Positions 49,020 to 58,306 of a stretch of DNA of 64,000 nucleotides are shown in pieces. Where the stretch lies: the NCBI GenBank assembly GCA_013204585.1, contig JABMNL010000038.1:21498-85497 (forward strand), given 5' to 3'. The position numbers were made by a program, and so were the translations under genes. Within the stretch, counting starts at the first letter, position 1. The number at the start of each line of letters is the position of its first letter. The notes beneath the pieces are model-generated. The model had not been told where the DNA came from and made no database searches. It saw nothing but the letters and a program-made list of their open reading frames with translations. Origin of the DNA: SAR202 cluster bacterium (GTDB lineage: Bacteria; Chloroflexota; Dehalococcoidia; Lucifugimonadales; UBA3495).

Positions 49020-49922
49020 CTACATTATCCGGTCGATAATCTTTTTGGCCTGTTCTTTGTCCAGTCCTAACTCCCGCATGGACAATGCTCCCCCGGTCTT
49101 CAAGACTGGCTCGACATCCTCCAAGGAAGGCCGGTTGCTTTCGAAGAACAGCCCGGTGTAAATCGTGTCTCCAAACAGCATTGCCTTCTCGCAGGCGGTC
49201 TTCCAGTCGCTGGTGTCATGGTTATCGTCTTCCAGCTTCTTAATCCGCTCCTTGAAGAAGTCGTGGGTGTTGTCCAAGTTAAAGGTAACGCAGGGGCTGA
49301 ACACATCAATGATGGCGAATCCCTTGTGTCTAATGCCCTGCTGTATCAGGTTGGTCAAGTGCACGACATCTCCGCTGTAAGCGCGGGCGACGAACGTAGC
49401 CCCGTTCATGATTGCCGAGGTTATTGGGTTGATTGGCTGTTCGACGTTGCCAAAGGGCGTGCTCTTGGTGGTCATCCCCAGGCTGCTGGTCGGCGATACC
49501 TGGCCGGTGGTCAGCCCGTAAATCTGGTTGTTCATCACTATGTAGGTCAGGTCGGTGTTCCGCCGGGCGGTGTGGGTGAAATGGTTGCCACCAATACCGT
49601 ACCCGTCACCGTCTCCGCCGGTCACAATCACTGTCATTTCGTGATTGGCCATCTTGGCTCCGGTGGCCACCGCCAGAGAACGGCCATGCAGAGTGTGCAT
49701 GCCATAGGCGTTGAAATACCCGGGCAGGTTGGAAGAGCAGCCAATGCCGCTAATCGCCATGATTTCATGGGGACGCAGCCCCAGTCCAGCGACGGCCCGC
49801 TGCAGAGCTGCCAGCACGCCGAAGTCGCCGCACCCAGGACACCAGTCCGGGTCTGATTTGCCCTTAAAATCCCTGGGCGTAAGGTTTATTGCTGTAGTTG
49901 CCATGGTTTCACCTCGCTGCAC
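49020..49922 (-). CDS. korB: 2-oxoacid:ferredoxin oxidoreductase, beta (ThDP) subunit
   Basis: DWCPGCGDFGVLAALQRAVAGLG; VIVTGGDGDGYGIGGNHFTHTARRN. Confidence 0.93.
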   Translation of the reverse strand: MQRGETMATTAINLTPRDFKGKSDPDWCPGCGDFGVLAALQRAVAGLGLRPHEIMAISGIGCSSNLPGYFNAYGMHTLHGRSLAVATGAKMANHEMTVIVTGGDGDGYGIGGNHFTHTARRNTDLTYIVMNNQIYGLTTGQVSPTSSLGMTTKSTPFGNVEQPINPITSAIMNGATFVARAYSGDVVHLTNLIQQGIRHKGFAIIDVFSPCVTFNLDNTHDFFKERIKKLEDDNHDTSDWKTACEKAMLFGDTIYTGLFFESNRPSLEDVEPVLKTGGALSMRELGLDKEQAKKIIDRIM

Positions 49923-49945
49923 ACCAGTCTCAGAATAGTTACCGG

Positions 49946-51724
49946 CTAGACAGTTATTTCCTGGTAGGGGATGTACTTATCGGTCTCCCCGCTGACCTGG
50001 GCCTTCACCCCATCGACTATGTGATGGGGCATGAAGGGTTCGCCGTCATATTTACGAATGTGGCCGTTGGCCGAGAACCCGGTCTCGCTCCGCATGTAGC
50101 GGGCAAACTGGCCTGAGAAATTGTTCTCTACAATTATTGTACGTTTAGCTTTCGTTAAAATCTCCATAATCTGTGCACCATGGAATGGGACCATCCATTT
50201 AATCTGTAAATAGTTGGTGGATGTTCCAGCGGCGTTCAATGCAGCTGCCGCTTCGGCAATTATATCGAGGGTAGAACCCCAGCCAATCAGGGTTACGTCG
50301 GCGTTGGCTGGCCCTTCCAGAACGGGCGGCGCAATATCTGCCAAGATTGTATCGAACTTCCTAGCGCGTTTCTCCACCATCGCGCGCCGTTTGTGCGGGT
50401 TGGTGAACTCATCGCTCAAAAGGGTCGAATCCTCGTCATGTTCGTCAGTGGCAGCCAGGTGGACGTACCCCTCCAGCCCCGGTAATGCCCTGGGCGAGAT
50501 GCCGCTTTCGGTGTCCTTGTAACGTAGGAACCCCTCGGTATCGGACGATTCGGTAATCAGTGCGCCCCGATCAATCTTGGGGTGCATGTTTATCTTATCG
50601 GGATCAACGCTGAACCGGCCCTCGGATATATAGAGGTCCGAGATAACTATGGCCGGGCATTGATATTTGTCGGTCAGGTTGAACACCTCGGCCATGGTGT
50701 TGAAGGCATCCAAGCAATCGGTGGGTGCGACTATGATTCGCTCAAAATCGCCTTGACTGGCTCCCAGTGCTTGCCAGAGGTCACCCTGCTCCGTCTTGGT
50801 CGGCACACCGGTGGACGGGCCAGCCCGCTGTACATCAATGAACACGCAGGGAATTTCCATCATGGCCGCCGCGCCCACGGCCTCGGTCATCAGGGCAAAA
50901 CCGCCGCCGGACGTGGCACACAAGGAACGGGTACCGGCTTGGCCTGCGCCGAGCACCATATTGGCGACACCAATCTCATCCTCTACCTGCCGAACCATTA
51001 TCCCCAGGTTACGAGCGTTGGCGGCCATCCAGTGCAAAACTCCGGTCGCCGGGCTCATGGGGTAAGCAGCGTAGAACTTGACTCCCGCAGCGGCCCCGCC
51101 CATGGCCAAGGCCTCGTTGCCCGACCAAACAGCTAGGGGCTTCCCGCCGGTGGGGGGAGACTGCTCGAAAGGCTTGAAATGTTCCTGGGAGTAGTCGTAA
51201 CCGGCTTTGGCGACGCTAATGTTCTGGTCTACCATCGCCTGGCCTTGCCGTTGGAAACGATGGGCCAAGCTTTCTTCCAGAACCGCGAAATCGATGCCCA
51301 TCAGGGACGCCGATGCCCCCATGGCGATTGTGTTCTGAACGAGTCGATTTCGGCTATCGGTCAGTTCTGACACTGGCAGACCGCAGAGGTCTGCCCCATT
51401 GTCTTCAGTACCTGGTTTAATCAAGTCGCTGTTGTAAACGATTCGAGTGCCCGGCCCCATAAGTCGTTGGTGGCGGTTCATGGTGTCTTGATTCAGGCAG
51501 ATGAGCAGGTCCAACTTGTCGCCGTGGTTCTGGACCTCGACGTCGCTAATGCGCATAGTCAAAAAGATGTGCCCGCCCCGGACGATGGACTGATAGGAGT
51601 TGTAGGTGCTCAGGTGCAGCCCGCGGCGGACGATTATCCGTGCCAGAATGTCCCCCGGCGTAGCGATACCCTGACCCGCTTCGCCACCTATCGCTAGTGC
51701 GAAATCATACGTTCCCAACCCCAT
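49946..51724 (-). CDS. korA: 2-oxoacid:acceptor oxidoreductase, fused gamma-alpha subunit
   Basis: GGEAGQGIATPGDILARIIVRRGLH; GNEALAMGGAAAGVKFYAAYPMSPATGVLHWM; GAGQAGTRSLCATSGGGFALMTEAVG. Confidence 0.93.
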   Translation of the reverse strand: MGLGTYDFALAIGGEAGQGIATPGDILARIIVRRGLHLSTYNSYQSIVRGGHIFLTMRISDVEVQNHGDKLDLLICLNQDTMNRHQRLMGPGTRIVYNSDLIKPGTEDNGADLCGLPVSELTDSRNRLVQNTIAMGASASLMGIDFAVLEESLAHRFQRQGQAMVDQNISVAKAGYDYSQEHFKPFEQSPPTGGKPLAVWSGNEALAMGGAAAGVKFYAAYPMSPATGVLHWMAANARNLGIMVRQVEDEIGVANMVLGAGQAGTRSLCATSGGGFALMTEAVGAAAMMEIPCVFIDVQRAGPSTGVPTKTEQGDLWQALGASQGDFERIIVAPTDCLDAFNTMAEVFNLTDKYQCPAIVISDLYISEGRFSVDPDKINMHPKIDRGALITESSDTEGFLRYKDTESGISPRALPGLEGYVHLAATDEHDEDSTLLSDEFTNPHKRRAMVEKRARKFDTILADIAPPVLEGPANADVTLIGWGSTLDIIAEAAAALNAAGTSTNYLQIKWMVPFHGAQIMEILTKAKRTIIVENNFSGQFARYMRSETGFSANGHIRKYDGEPFMPHHIVDGVKAQVSGETDKYIPYQEITV

Positions 51725-51852
51725 TTGGTCCGCTCCTTCCCGTCAGTATTCTTTCGATCCCGGATAATACCGAGGGCTAATCATATTATTAAATCATCTG
51801 AATGCCCAACTTGGCCTGTGTCCAGGGGTCGGGCCTTGCGAAGTTTACAATT

Positions 51853-51878
51853 AAAAAGCGCCGCTTGTGAAAGGCGCT
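51853..51878 (-). terminator. Terminator of the lpd gene
   Basis: AGCGCC..GGCGCTTTTT on the minus strand. Confidence 0.65.
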
Positions 51879-53268
51879 ACATGTGAATCGTCCTGCCCTG
51901 GGCGCTAAGCGCCGCCTCTTTTATCATTTCGGAGAGCGAAGGATGGACATGGACCGCCCAGCCTAGTTCCAGGGTCGTCCCCTCCAGTATCCGGGTCATG
52001 GACAGTTCGCCCAGTAACTCCGTAACCTCAGGGCCAATCATATGGCCGCCAAGGAGTTCTCCGTACTTGGCGTCCACCACCAGCTTAACCAGTCCGGCGG
52101 TTTCGCCCATGGCCAGGGCCTTGCCGTTGGCCTGGACGTTGAACGTCCCCACTTTAATATCTTTGCCCTGCTCCCTAGCCTGGGCCTCGGTCAGACCGAA
52201 GCTGGCTATCTGGGGCATGCAGTAGGTGGCGCGGGGCATGTAAGTGTAGTCCAACGGCTGGGTTTCTAGCCCGGCAATGGTCTCCACCGCCACGGTAGCC
52301 TGGGCCGACGCCACGTGGGCCAGCGGCATCTTGCCGTTCACGTCCCCAATCGCGTAGATGCCCGCCACGTTGGTGGCCATTTTCTCATTTACTATGATGC
52401 CGGTCCGGTCGGTGGCGATGCCTACGGTCTCTAGGCCCAGGTCTTCCACGTTGGGCTGAACCCCGATGGCCACCAGAACTTTGTCGCACTCCAATGTCTG
52501 GGCTGCGCCGTCTTTGTCCACCGTGACCGTCACGCCTGAGCCTGAAGTATCCACGCCGGTGACCCCAACGCCGGTCAATAACTCGATCCGGTGGCGCTTA
52601 AAAGCCCGCTCCAGTTGGGCGCTAATATCCTCGTCTTCGTTGGGCACCAACCGTGGCAGCATCTCGACAATGGTGACTTTGACGCCGTACATCTTATAGA
52701 TGTACGCGAACTCGACCCCAATTGCCCCACCGCCGACAATCACAATTGAGGACGGCAGGTCGCGGAGAACTATGGACTCCCGGCTGGTGATAACTTTGTC
52801 GCCGTCAATGGGCAGAGGCGGGATGCTACGGGGGCGGGCCCCGGTGGCAATGATAATGTTCTTCGCCTCGATTACGTTGCCTTCGGGCGCGACTTCCACC
52901 TTGCCAACCCCGACTATCTTGCCAGTGCCCTGGATGTGGTCGCCCTTGTTCTTGTCCAGCAGGAAGGCCACGCCCTTGGTGTTGCGGTCAACTACCTTTC
53001 GGCTCCGGTCGATGGCGACTGAGTAGTCGGCGTGAAAGTTGTCCATCTTCAGGCCAAACTCTTCGGCCCGGTTCAGGTAGGACAGAATCTCGGCGTTCTT
53101 GAGCAACGACTTGCTGGGTATGCAACCCCAGTTCAGGCACACACCGCCCAGGGCTTCCTTCTCAATAATGGCGGTTTTCAGGCCAAGTTGGCCCGCCCGG
53201 ATTGCGGCCACATAACCGCCCGGCCCCGAGCCAATCACCACCAAGTCGTAATTCGATTCCATTTCCAC
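51877..53268 (-). CDS. lpdA: Dihydrolipoamide dehydrogenase (E3)
   Basis: VVIGSGPGGYVAAIRAGQLGLKTAIIEKEALGGVCLNWGCIPSKSLL; C-terminal HVHPSLSEMIKEAAL. Confidence 0.97.
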   Translation of the reverse strand: MEMESNYDLVVIGSGPGGYVAAIRAGQLGLKTAIIEKEALGGVCLNWGCIPSKSLLKNAEILSYLNRAEEFGLKMDNFHADYSVAIDRSRKVVDRNTKGVAFLLDKNKGDHIQGTGKIVGVGKVEVAPEGNVIEAKNIIIATGARPRSIPPLPIDGDKVITSRESIVLRDLPSSIVIVGGGAIGVEFAYIYKMYGVKVTIVEMLPRLVPNEDEDISAQLERAFKRHRIELLTGVGVTGVDTSGSGVTVTVDKDGAAQTLECDKVLVAIGVQPNVEDLGLETVGIATDRTGIIVNEKMATNVAGIYAIGDVNGKMPLAHVASAQATVAVETIAGLETQPLDYTYMPRATYCMPQIASFGLTEAQAREQGKDIKVGTFNVQANGKALAMGETAGLVKLVVDAKYGELLGGHMIGPEVTELLGELSMTRILEGTTLELGWAVHVHPSLSEMIKEAALSAQGRTIHM

Positions 53269-53607
53269 CTTATGGTTATGTTACCTAAAGACGACCCAGA
53301 CCCCATGAATTACCGGAGCCCGGTGTTTAACATAAAAAGGGATTATAGCGGCGGCCCTTTATCGTTACAACATATTTTGAGCGTGTTCAATCACGCCTGG
53401 AAAACCGGTTGCAATCCTGGTTATGTTGACTGACCCAGTTCACCGGGTCAAGTGTGGCTATAGGCGCGGGTCGATATACCTGAACGTCAGGCGTGGGCTG
53501 TAGGCGTGATTCATTGTTGTGCTAGCCCGTTTCTGCTAACATTTAATCGACTAAACGCTCTGGCCCGGCAGAAGGGCCACCGAGTCGCCATTGGCGCGAG
53601 GAGAGAC

Positions 53608-53814
53608 ATGAGAGTAGGACCTTTGGGCATGCCTGAACTAATTGCAATACTTCTCGTCGTACTCCTGGTCTTCGGAGCCCGCCGCCTGCCTGAAATTGGC
53701 TCTTCCATGGGCAAGGGTATCCGCACCTTTAAGACCGCACTCATGGGCGAAGACGACCCAGAAGAAGCAGAAAAGCAACCGACAGCCGGCGGTAAAGACG
53801 ACAGTAGCGCCTAG
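53608..53814 (+). CDS. tatA: Twin-arginine translocase TatA/E
   Basis: MPELIAILLVVLLVFGARRLPEIGSSMGKGIRTFKTAL. Confidence 0.93.
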   Translation: MRVGPLGMPELIAILLVVLLVFGARRLPEIGSSMGKGIRTFKTALMGEDDPEEAEKQPTAGGKDDSSA

Positions 53815-53838
53815 ACCTCTGTATTAGTTAGTAGCTAG

Positions 53839-53873
53839 AAAAAGGACCGGAGTAAATCTCCGGTCCTTTTTTA
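53839..53873. terminator. Bidirectional terminator between tatA and tatC
   Basis: aaaaggaccggagtaaatctccggtcctttttt. Confidence 0.9.
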
Positions 53874-53905
53874 TTGTCCTGGCTTCTCGCCTAGATTATC
53901 TGGGG

Positions 53906-54658
53906 TTATGCAGACGTTATGGCTTGGGACTTTCTCCGGCCGCGCGCGGCGATGCGGGCCAAAAGGATACCCACCTCGTAGAGCACCAATAACGGTCCGG
54001 CCACGAGGCCCTGGTTGACCGGGTCAACCGTCGGCGTAATGATGGCCGCCATTACGAAAGCCACAACCACCCAATAGCGTCGGAACCGTGACAACGACCC
54101 GACGGTAACAATCCCCAACGTGGCCAGCAGATACATCACCAACGGGGTTTCAAATGCCAATCCCATCCAGAACAGCAGCCTAATCATCAAGTTGATGATG
54201 TTGCTCACTCGGATTAATGGCACGGCCACGTCACCGCCGAAGGTGAGCAGAAAGTGCAGCGCAGGAGGAGTCAAAATGTAGTAGCCGAAGGCCACTCCGC
54301 CGGAGAAGGTAAGGATTACAGCGGGCATGAAACCGAATAGGTACCGCTTTTCGCGTCCGGTCAGACCAGGGGCAATGAACATCACCACTTGCCAAAGGAT
54401 TACCGGCGAGGCCAGCACAAACCCGCCCACGAATGAAACCTTTATGGCGGTGGTCAACAGTTCGGTGACTTCGGTGTAGATCAGCTCCCCGCCGGTCCCT
54501 AGTCCTAGGTCGCGGGCGGGACGCACCAATATTTCGATGATTTGCTCAAAGAAAACGAAGGCAACGGCGCTGCCCACCAAAACGGCCAAAACGCAGATGA
54601 AAACCCGCTTCCGCAGCTCGCCGATGTGCTGCAGCATGGTCTGTTCCCGAGACCTCAT
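53906..54658 (-). CDS. tatC: Twin-arginine translocase TatC
   Basis: HIGELRKRVFICVLAVLVGSAVAF; multi-TM; FETPLVMYLLATLGIV. Confidence 0.95.
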   Translation of the reverse strand: MRSREQTMLQHIGELRKRVFICVLAVLVGSAVAFVFFEQIIEILVRPARDLGLGTGGELIYTEVTELLTTAIKVSFVGGFVLASPVILWQVVMFIAPGLTGREKRYLFGFMPAVILTFSGGVAFGYYILTPPALHFLLTFGGDVAVPLIRVSNIINLMIRLLFWMGLAFETPLVMYLLATLGIVTVGSLSRFRRYWVVVAFVMAAIITPTVDPVNQGLVAGPLLVLYEVGILLARIAARGRRKSQAITSA

Positions 54659-54987
54659 CCTTTGTTCTCCGAACTGGCGGCCGTATCAACGGGCTCGTCG
54701 GGCTCGTCGGCGTCTTCTGGCGGCGTTTCCGGCCGCATGGGTACTCCAGGGGCCGTGTCCGATGAGGCCGTATCCACCGAAGCTTCTTGTCTCCGGGTTG
54801 GTGTCGTGCCTAATTGCTCCGCCTCAACGGAAACGGCTTTGGTCACGTCGTCCATTGTCCGGCGCAAATCACCCAGCAATTTCCCAGCGCTGCGGGCCAT
54901 GTCGATGGAACGGCTAGGGCCGAGAACCAAGAACGCCACCAGCATGATTACGCCAATCTCGGGGACGCCCATGCCCATAAAGTTCAT
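54655..54987 (-). CDS. tatB: Twin-arginine translocase TatB-like
   Basis: MNFMGMGVPEIGVIMLVAFLVLGPSRSIDMARSAGKLLGDLRRT; 4-nt ATGA overlap with the upstream gene. Confidence 0.88.
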   Translation of the reverse strand: MNFMGMGVPEIGVIMLVAFLVLGPSRSIDMARSAGKLLGDLRRTMDDVTKAVSVEAEQLGTTPTRRQEASVDTASSDTAPGVPMRPETPPEDADEPDEPVDTAASSENKG

Positions 54988-57005
54988 CGGCTTTTTTCTC
55001 CGGTACCAATACCCGTCCCGCTGCCAGTCCCGCTCCCCGTACCGCTGATTAAACAGTCTTCGCCGCATCCTAAATCGCTGGGCACGGTCCAAACCTGGGG
55101 AGGTTGGTAGCCGAGTTCCTCCAGCATCTCCAGCAGGCGGCAGACCGGCAGGCCGACGATGTTGTTGTAGCAGCCTTGCCAGTCGCTGGCAGGCCGGAGT
55201 TCGGGGTCCTGAACGGCGTAGGCCCCGGCTTTGTCCCTGGGGACGCCCGAGGCGATGGACGCCTCGATTTCCTGGTCGGTTAGGTCACGTAGGGTAATCT
55301 CGCTGGTCATGGTGTCGCTAACAGTGCGGCCCGACGCCGCGTCCACCACCGTAAGTCCGGTTGAAACATGGTGGGTGGTGCCGCTCAACATCCGCAGCAT
55401 TCGGCGCGCATCGTCGTCGTCCACGGGCTTGCCGACGGCTTGGCCATCGAATACCACCGTGCTGTCGGCCCCGATGACCAATCCCGAATCCATGCCCTCG
55501 GCAACGGCCTGGGCCTTCTCCTTGGAGAGCCGCTGGACCATTTCCTGGGGAGTTTCGCCAGCTATCGGCTCTTCGGGTAGGTCGGCTGGCTTAATGCTGT
55601 ATTTCAGTCCCAAAGCGTCCATCAGTTCGCGCCTGCGGGGGGACGCCGATGCCAACGTCAGACTTTTGAAATCAGTGTTGAGCGAAAGTAGGGCCACGCA
55701 TTCGACATGGTGGGTCTGGGGGAACATGTCCAGCGGCACAACCTCCTCTAGCCGGTAGCCACCTTGGCACAGAATTTTCAGGTCGCGCCCCAGGGTTTCG
55801 GCGTCACAGGAAACGTAGGCCAGTCTCGGCGGGGCCATTTCAACCAGGCTTTCTAGGGCGCGAGGCTGGCAGCCGGAGCGGGGCGGGTCCAACACCACCA
55901 CGTCGGGCTTCTGATTTAGGTTTTTCAGGACGTCTTCGGTACGACCGAGCACAAAGTCCAGGTTCTTTAGCCCAGCGGCGTTCTGCTTGGCGTCGGCCAC
56001 CGCTGCGGAAGACTCCTCCACCGCGATGACCTGCTTAACCGATGGAGCCAGCAGGATGGCAAAGGTGCCGACGCCGGTGTAGGCGTCTAGCAGCACGTCA
56101 TCGGGGCCAAGTTGCAGGCGGTCGCGCATCACATGGGCGGCGGCGGCGGCCTGTTCCACGTTTACTTGGAAGAAAGAGGGCGACGACACCAAGAAGTCAT
56201 GGCCGTCCACCGACTCGGTGTACCGCTTTTGTCCCGTGGTGACGGTAATTTCGGGGTGCACAAGATAGGGCTGGATTAGGTAATCGCCAGTAATTCCGCC
56301 AGAAATCTCGTCTGTTATAGCCACGTTTTTTGCGGCCCTAATGGAAAGCTGAGTAGTCTCGGCGCAATGGCCTTGCAGGTCGTCCAGCAGTGTGTTGACG
56401 CCGTCGTGCATTATCAGGCATTTGTCGATGCGCACAAACTGTCGTGTCTCGCGGTTAACGAACCCCAGCGCACCCTCTCGTTTGATGGTAAAACGGGCGT
56501 GGTTGCGGTAACCGTATTGATTGGGAGAAGGTCGTACTTCAGAAACTGGCGGATTTTGGAATCCGCCAACACGCTCGAGGGCGTCGATTACTTTCTCGCG
56601 CTTGGTCTTGATCTGGACATCGTAGGAAAGGTGCTGCCATTGGCACCCGCTGCACTCGCCGTAGTAGGGACAGGGAGGCTCAACACGGTCGGGAGACGCC
56701 TCTAGCACCGCCACCACCTTGGCGGAGACGTACTTGCGGTGGACCTTCACGACCTCGGCCACCACGGTTTCGCCGGGGATGCCGCCAGACACGAACACGT
56801 TTTGTCCGTCAAAGTCGGCCATAGCCTCGCCTAGTCGCCCCCACGACGTTAACGAAAGGGTGACCCGGTCGCCTTGCTGGGTAATGCGTTCGGCTATTTC
56901 CATTGGTTCGTGACTACTATAATTCCCCGCTAAAAATCCCCGGTAAATATCGGGCCGAGTAATGGACTCGGCTACCGCTATAGACTGGTAACTACTATAA
57001 TTCAA
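54984..57005 (-). CDS. Fusion: TRAM - RlmD/TrmA-like tRNA/rRNA uracil-C5 methyltransferase - Maf nucleotide pyrophosphatase
   Basis: N: CPYYGECSGCQWQHLSYDVQIKTKREKVIDALERVGG, VVLDPPRSGCQPRALESL, YVSCDAETLGRDL; C: LTLASASPRRRELMDALGL, GLVIGADSTVVFDG, GAYAVQDPE; start may be the internal ATG at 56903. Confidence 0.93.
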   Translation of the reverse strand: MNYSSYQSIAVAESITRPDIYRGFLAGNYSSHEPMEIAERITQQGDRVTLSLTSWGRLGEAMADFDGQNVFVSGGIPGETVVAEVVKVHRKYVSAKVVAVLEASPDRVEPPCPYYGECSGCQWQHLSYDVQIKTKREKVIDALERVGGFQNPPVSEVRPSPNQYGYRNHARFTIKREGALGFVNRETRQFVRIDKCLIMHDGVNTLLDDLQGHCAETTQLSIRAAKNVAITDEISGGITGDYLIQPYLVHPEITVTTGQKRYTESVDGHDFLVSSPSFFQVNVEQAAAAAHVMRDRLQLGPDDVLLDAYTGVGTFAILLAPSVKQVIAVEESSAAVADAKQNAAGLKNLDFVLGRTEDVLKNLNQKPDVVVLDPPRSGCQPRALESLVEMAPPRLAYVSCDAETLGRDLKILCQGGYRLEEVVPLDMFPQTHHVECVALLSLNTDFKSLTLASASPRRRELMDALGLKYSIKPADLPEEPIAGETPQEMVQRLSKEKAQAVAEGMDSGLVIGADSTVVFDGQAVGKPVDDDDARRMLRMLSGTTHHVSTGLTVVDAASGRTVSDTMTSEITLRDLTDQEIEASIASGVPRDKAGAYAVQDPELRPASDWQGCYNNIVGLPVCRLLEMLEELGYQPPQVWTVPSDLGCGEDCLISGTGSGTGSGTGIGTGEKSR

Positions 57006-57296
57006 GCTAGGTGATAAACCAAGAAGGGACGGCCTTTACACAGGCTCGTACCACGCCTAGCATCGCCAGCGTAAGGCTACCCGCATAAATTCGTAGCTGG
57101 CCAATTTAGTATCAGGTGTAATCGGGACTTCGGACGGTTGACCTTGCCGTATGCGCCCATTAAACTGATTCGGAGCCAACACCCGCGCCTGAACCTTTGG
57201 ACCAGGGTTTAAAGCGCCTCGGAAGAACCCCAAAGTTACCAACCGCATCTAAGTTATTGCGCAACCAAAATTGCGTGAAAATTCCGGAGGATTAAC

Positions 57297-57626
57297 ATGG
57301 CAGAACCAATAGAAGTAAACGACGATACTTGGGAAGAACTGGTACTAAACTCGAAGACACCGGTCATGGTGGACTTTTGGGCCGAGTGGTGTGGTCCCTG
57401 CAAAATGATTGCCCCTGCGGTCCACGATATGGCCGTAGATTATGACGGTAAGATGGTTGTCGCCAAGCTAGACGTGGACGCTAGCCCCAAAGTGGCCATG
57501 CAATACAGCGTACGCAGCATCCCGGCCTTGATCTTCTTCAAGGGCGGACAGCCCGTCGACCAAATCATCGGCGCAGTGCCCAAGGGCGCGCTGAAGAAAA
57601 AGGTCGACTCCGTACTAGAAAGCTAG
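57297..57626 (+). CDS. trxA: Thioredoxin
   Basis: PVMVDFWAEWCGPCKMIAP, SIPALIFFKGGQPVDQIIG. Confidence 0.97.
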   Translation: MAEPIEVNDDTWEELVLNSKTPVMVDFWAEWCGPCKMIAPAVHDMAVDYDGKMVVAKLDVDASPKVAMQYSVRSIPALIFFKGGQPVDQIIGAVPKGALKKKVDSVLES

Positions 57627-57650
57627 TCCCGTCGGGGAACAGGTGTTAAT

Positions 57651-57680
57651 AAAGACGCCGCCGCCCGGCGGCGTCTTTTA
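57651..57680 (+). terminator. Terminator of trxA
   Basis: AAAGACGCCGCC-GCCC-GGCGGCGTCTTT. Confidence 0.9.
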
Positions 57681-57717
57681 TTTGCGATAATCCCGTGTCG
57701 CTAAAGCGGACGCACAT

Positions 57718-57814
57718 GGGAGTGGATGGGGCCCGGTGGCTCTTGCGGACTTCAAATCCGTTATGCCTCGTGACGAGCGGGGTAGGTGGGTTCGACTCCC
57801 TCGCACTCCCGCCA
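57718..57814 (+). tRNA. selC: tRNA-Sec (anticodon TCA), CCA encoded
   Basis: GGGAGTGG...TGCGGACTTCAAATCCG...long variable arm GCCTCGTGACGAGCGGGG...GGTTCGACTCCC..CACTCCC-G-CCA; 97 nt, 6-bp D stem with 4-nt loop, discriminator G: hallmarks of bacterial tRNA-Sec. Confidence 0.93.
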
Positions 57815-57827
57815 GACAAAATCTAGG

Positions 57828-57870
57828 CATAAAACAAGGCCCTGGAACTCTTCCAGGGCCTTGTTTTATG
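57828..57870 (+). terminator. Long hairpin (20-bp perfect arms, 3-nt loop) after selC
   Basis: cataaaacaaggccctggaa-ctc-ttccagggccttgttttatg. Confidence 0.85.
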
Positions 57871-58115
57871 CGGGTGGCCGGAGTGGTGATTTGGGGCCGA
57901 TGTGCACAGGGCGTGCCAAGACCCAAAAACAGGTGGTAAGCTAGAATTTAATGCATTCGAGTCTTGCTGAAGGCATAGCGTCAGCCGAAATGGAGAATCT
58001 CGGATAATATGTCATCCCTGACTATAGTGGCAGTCCGCTTCCGGTAACCCCATCCGGCTTAAACCTGGGGATGCCTGGGGGCGTTAGAACATTCACATTC
58101 AAAGGAGCAAAAGTA

Positions 58116-58223
58116 ATGGGTGAAAAGAATGGTAAAAAAAATAAATCCCAAAAAGAAAAACAGACCGCTGCAACGCATACGCTAAAGGAAAAACGTAAAT
58201 TGAAAAAAGAGAAGTCGCTCTAA
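58116..58223 (+). CDS. 35-aa lysine-rich basic microprotein
   Basis: MGEKNGKKNKSQKEKQTAATHTLKEKRKLKKEKSL*; RBS aaaggag 8-10 nt upstream. Confidence 0.65.
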   Translation: MGEKNGKKNKSQKEKQTAATHTLKEKRKLKKEKSL

Positions 58224-58306
58224 GGAGCTTTCACTACGCGGACGAGGGAACGAGTCTGTTGTTCGGTGGGGCCAAGTGGTGTCGCTGGGAATGCCGTCGG
58301 TATGGC

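Noticed and set aside
57678-57939. ORFs 57678..57926 (-) and 57736..57939 (+)
   Set aside because: They overlap the tRNA-Sec gene and its terminator; spurious.
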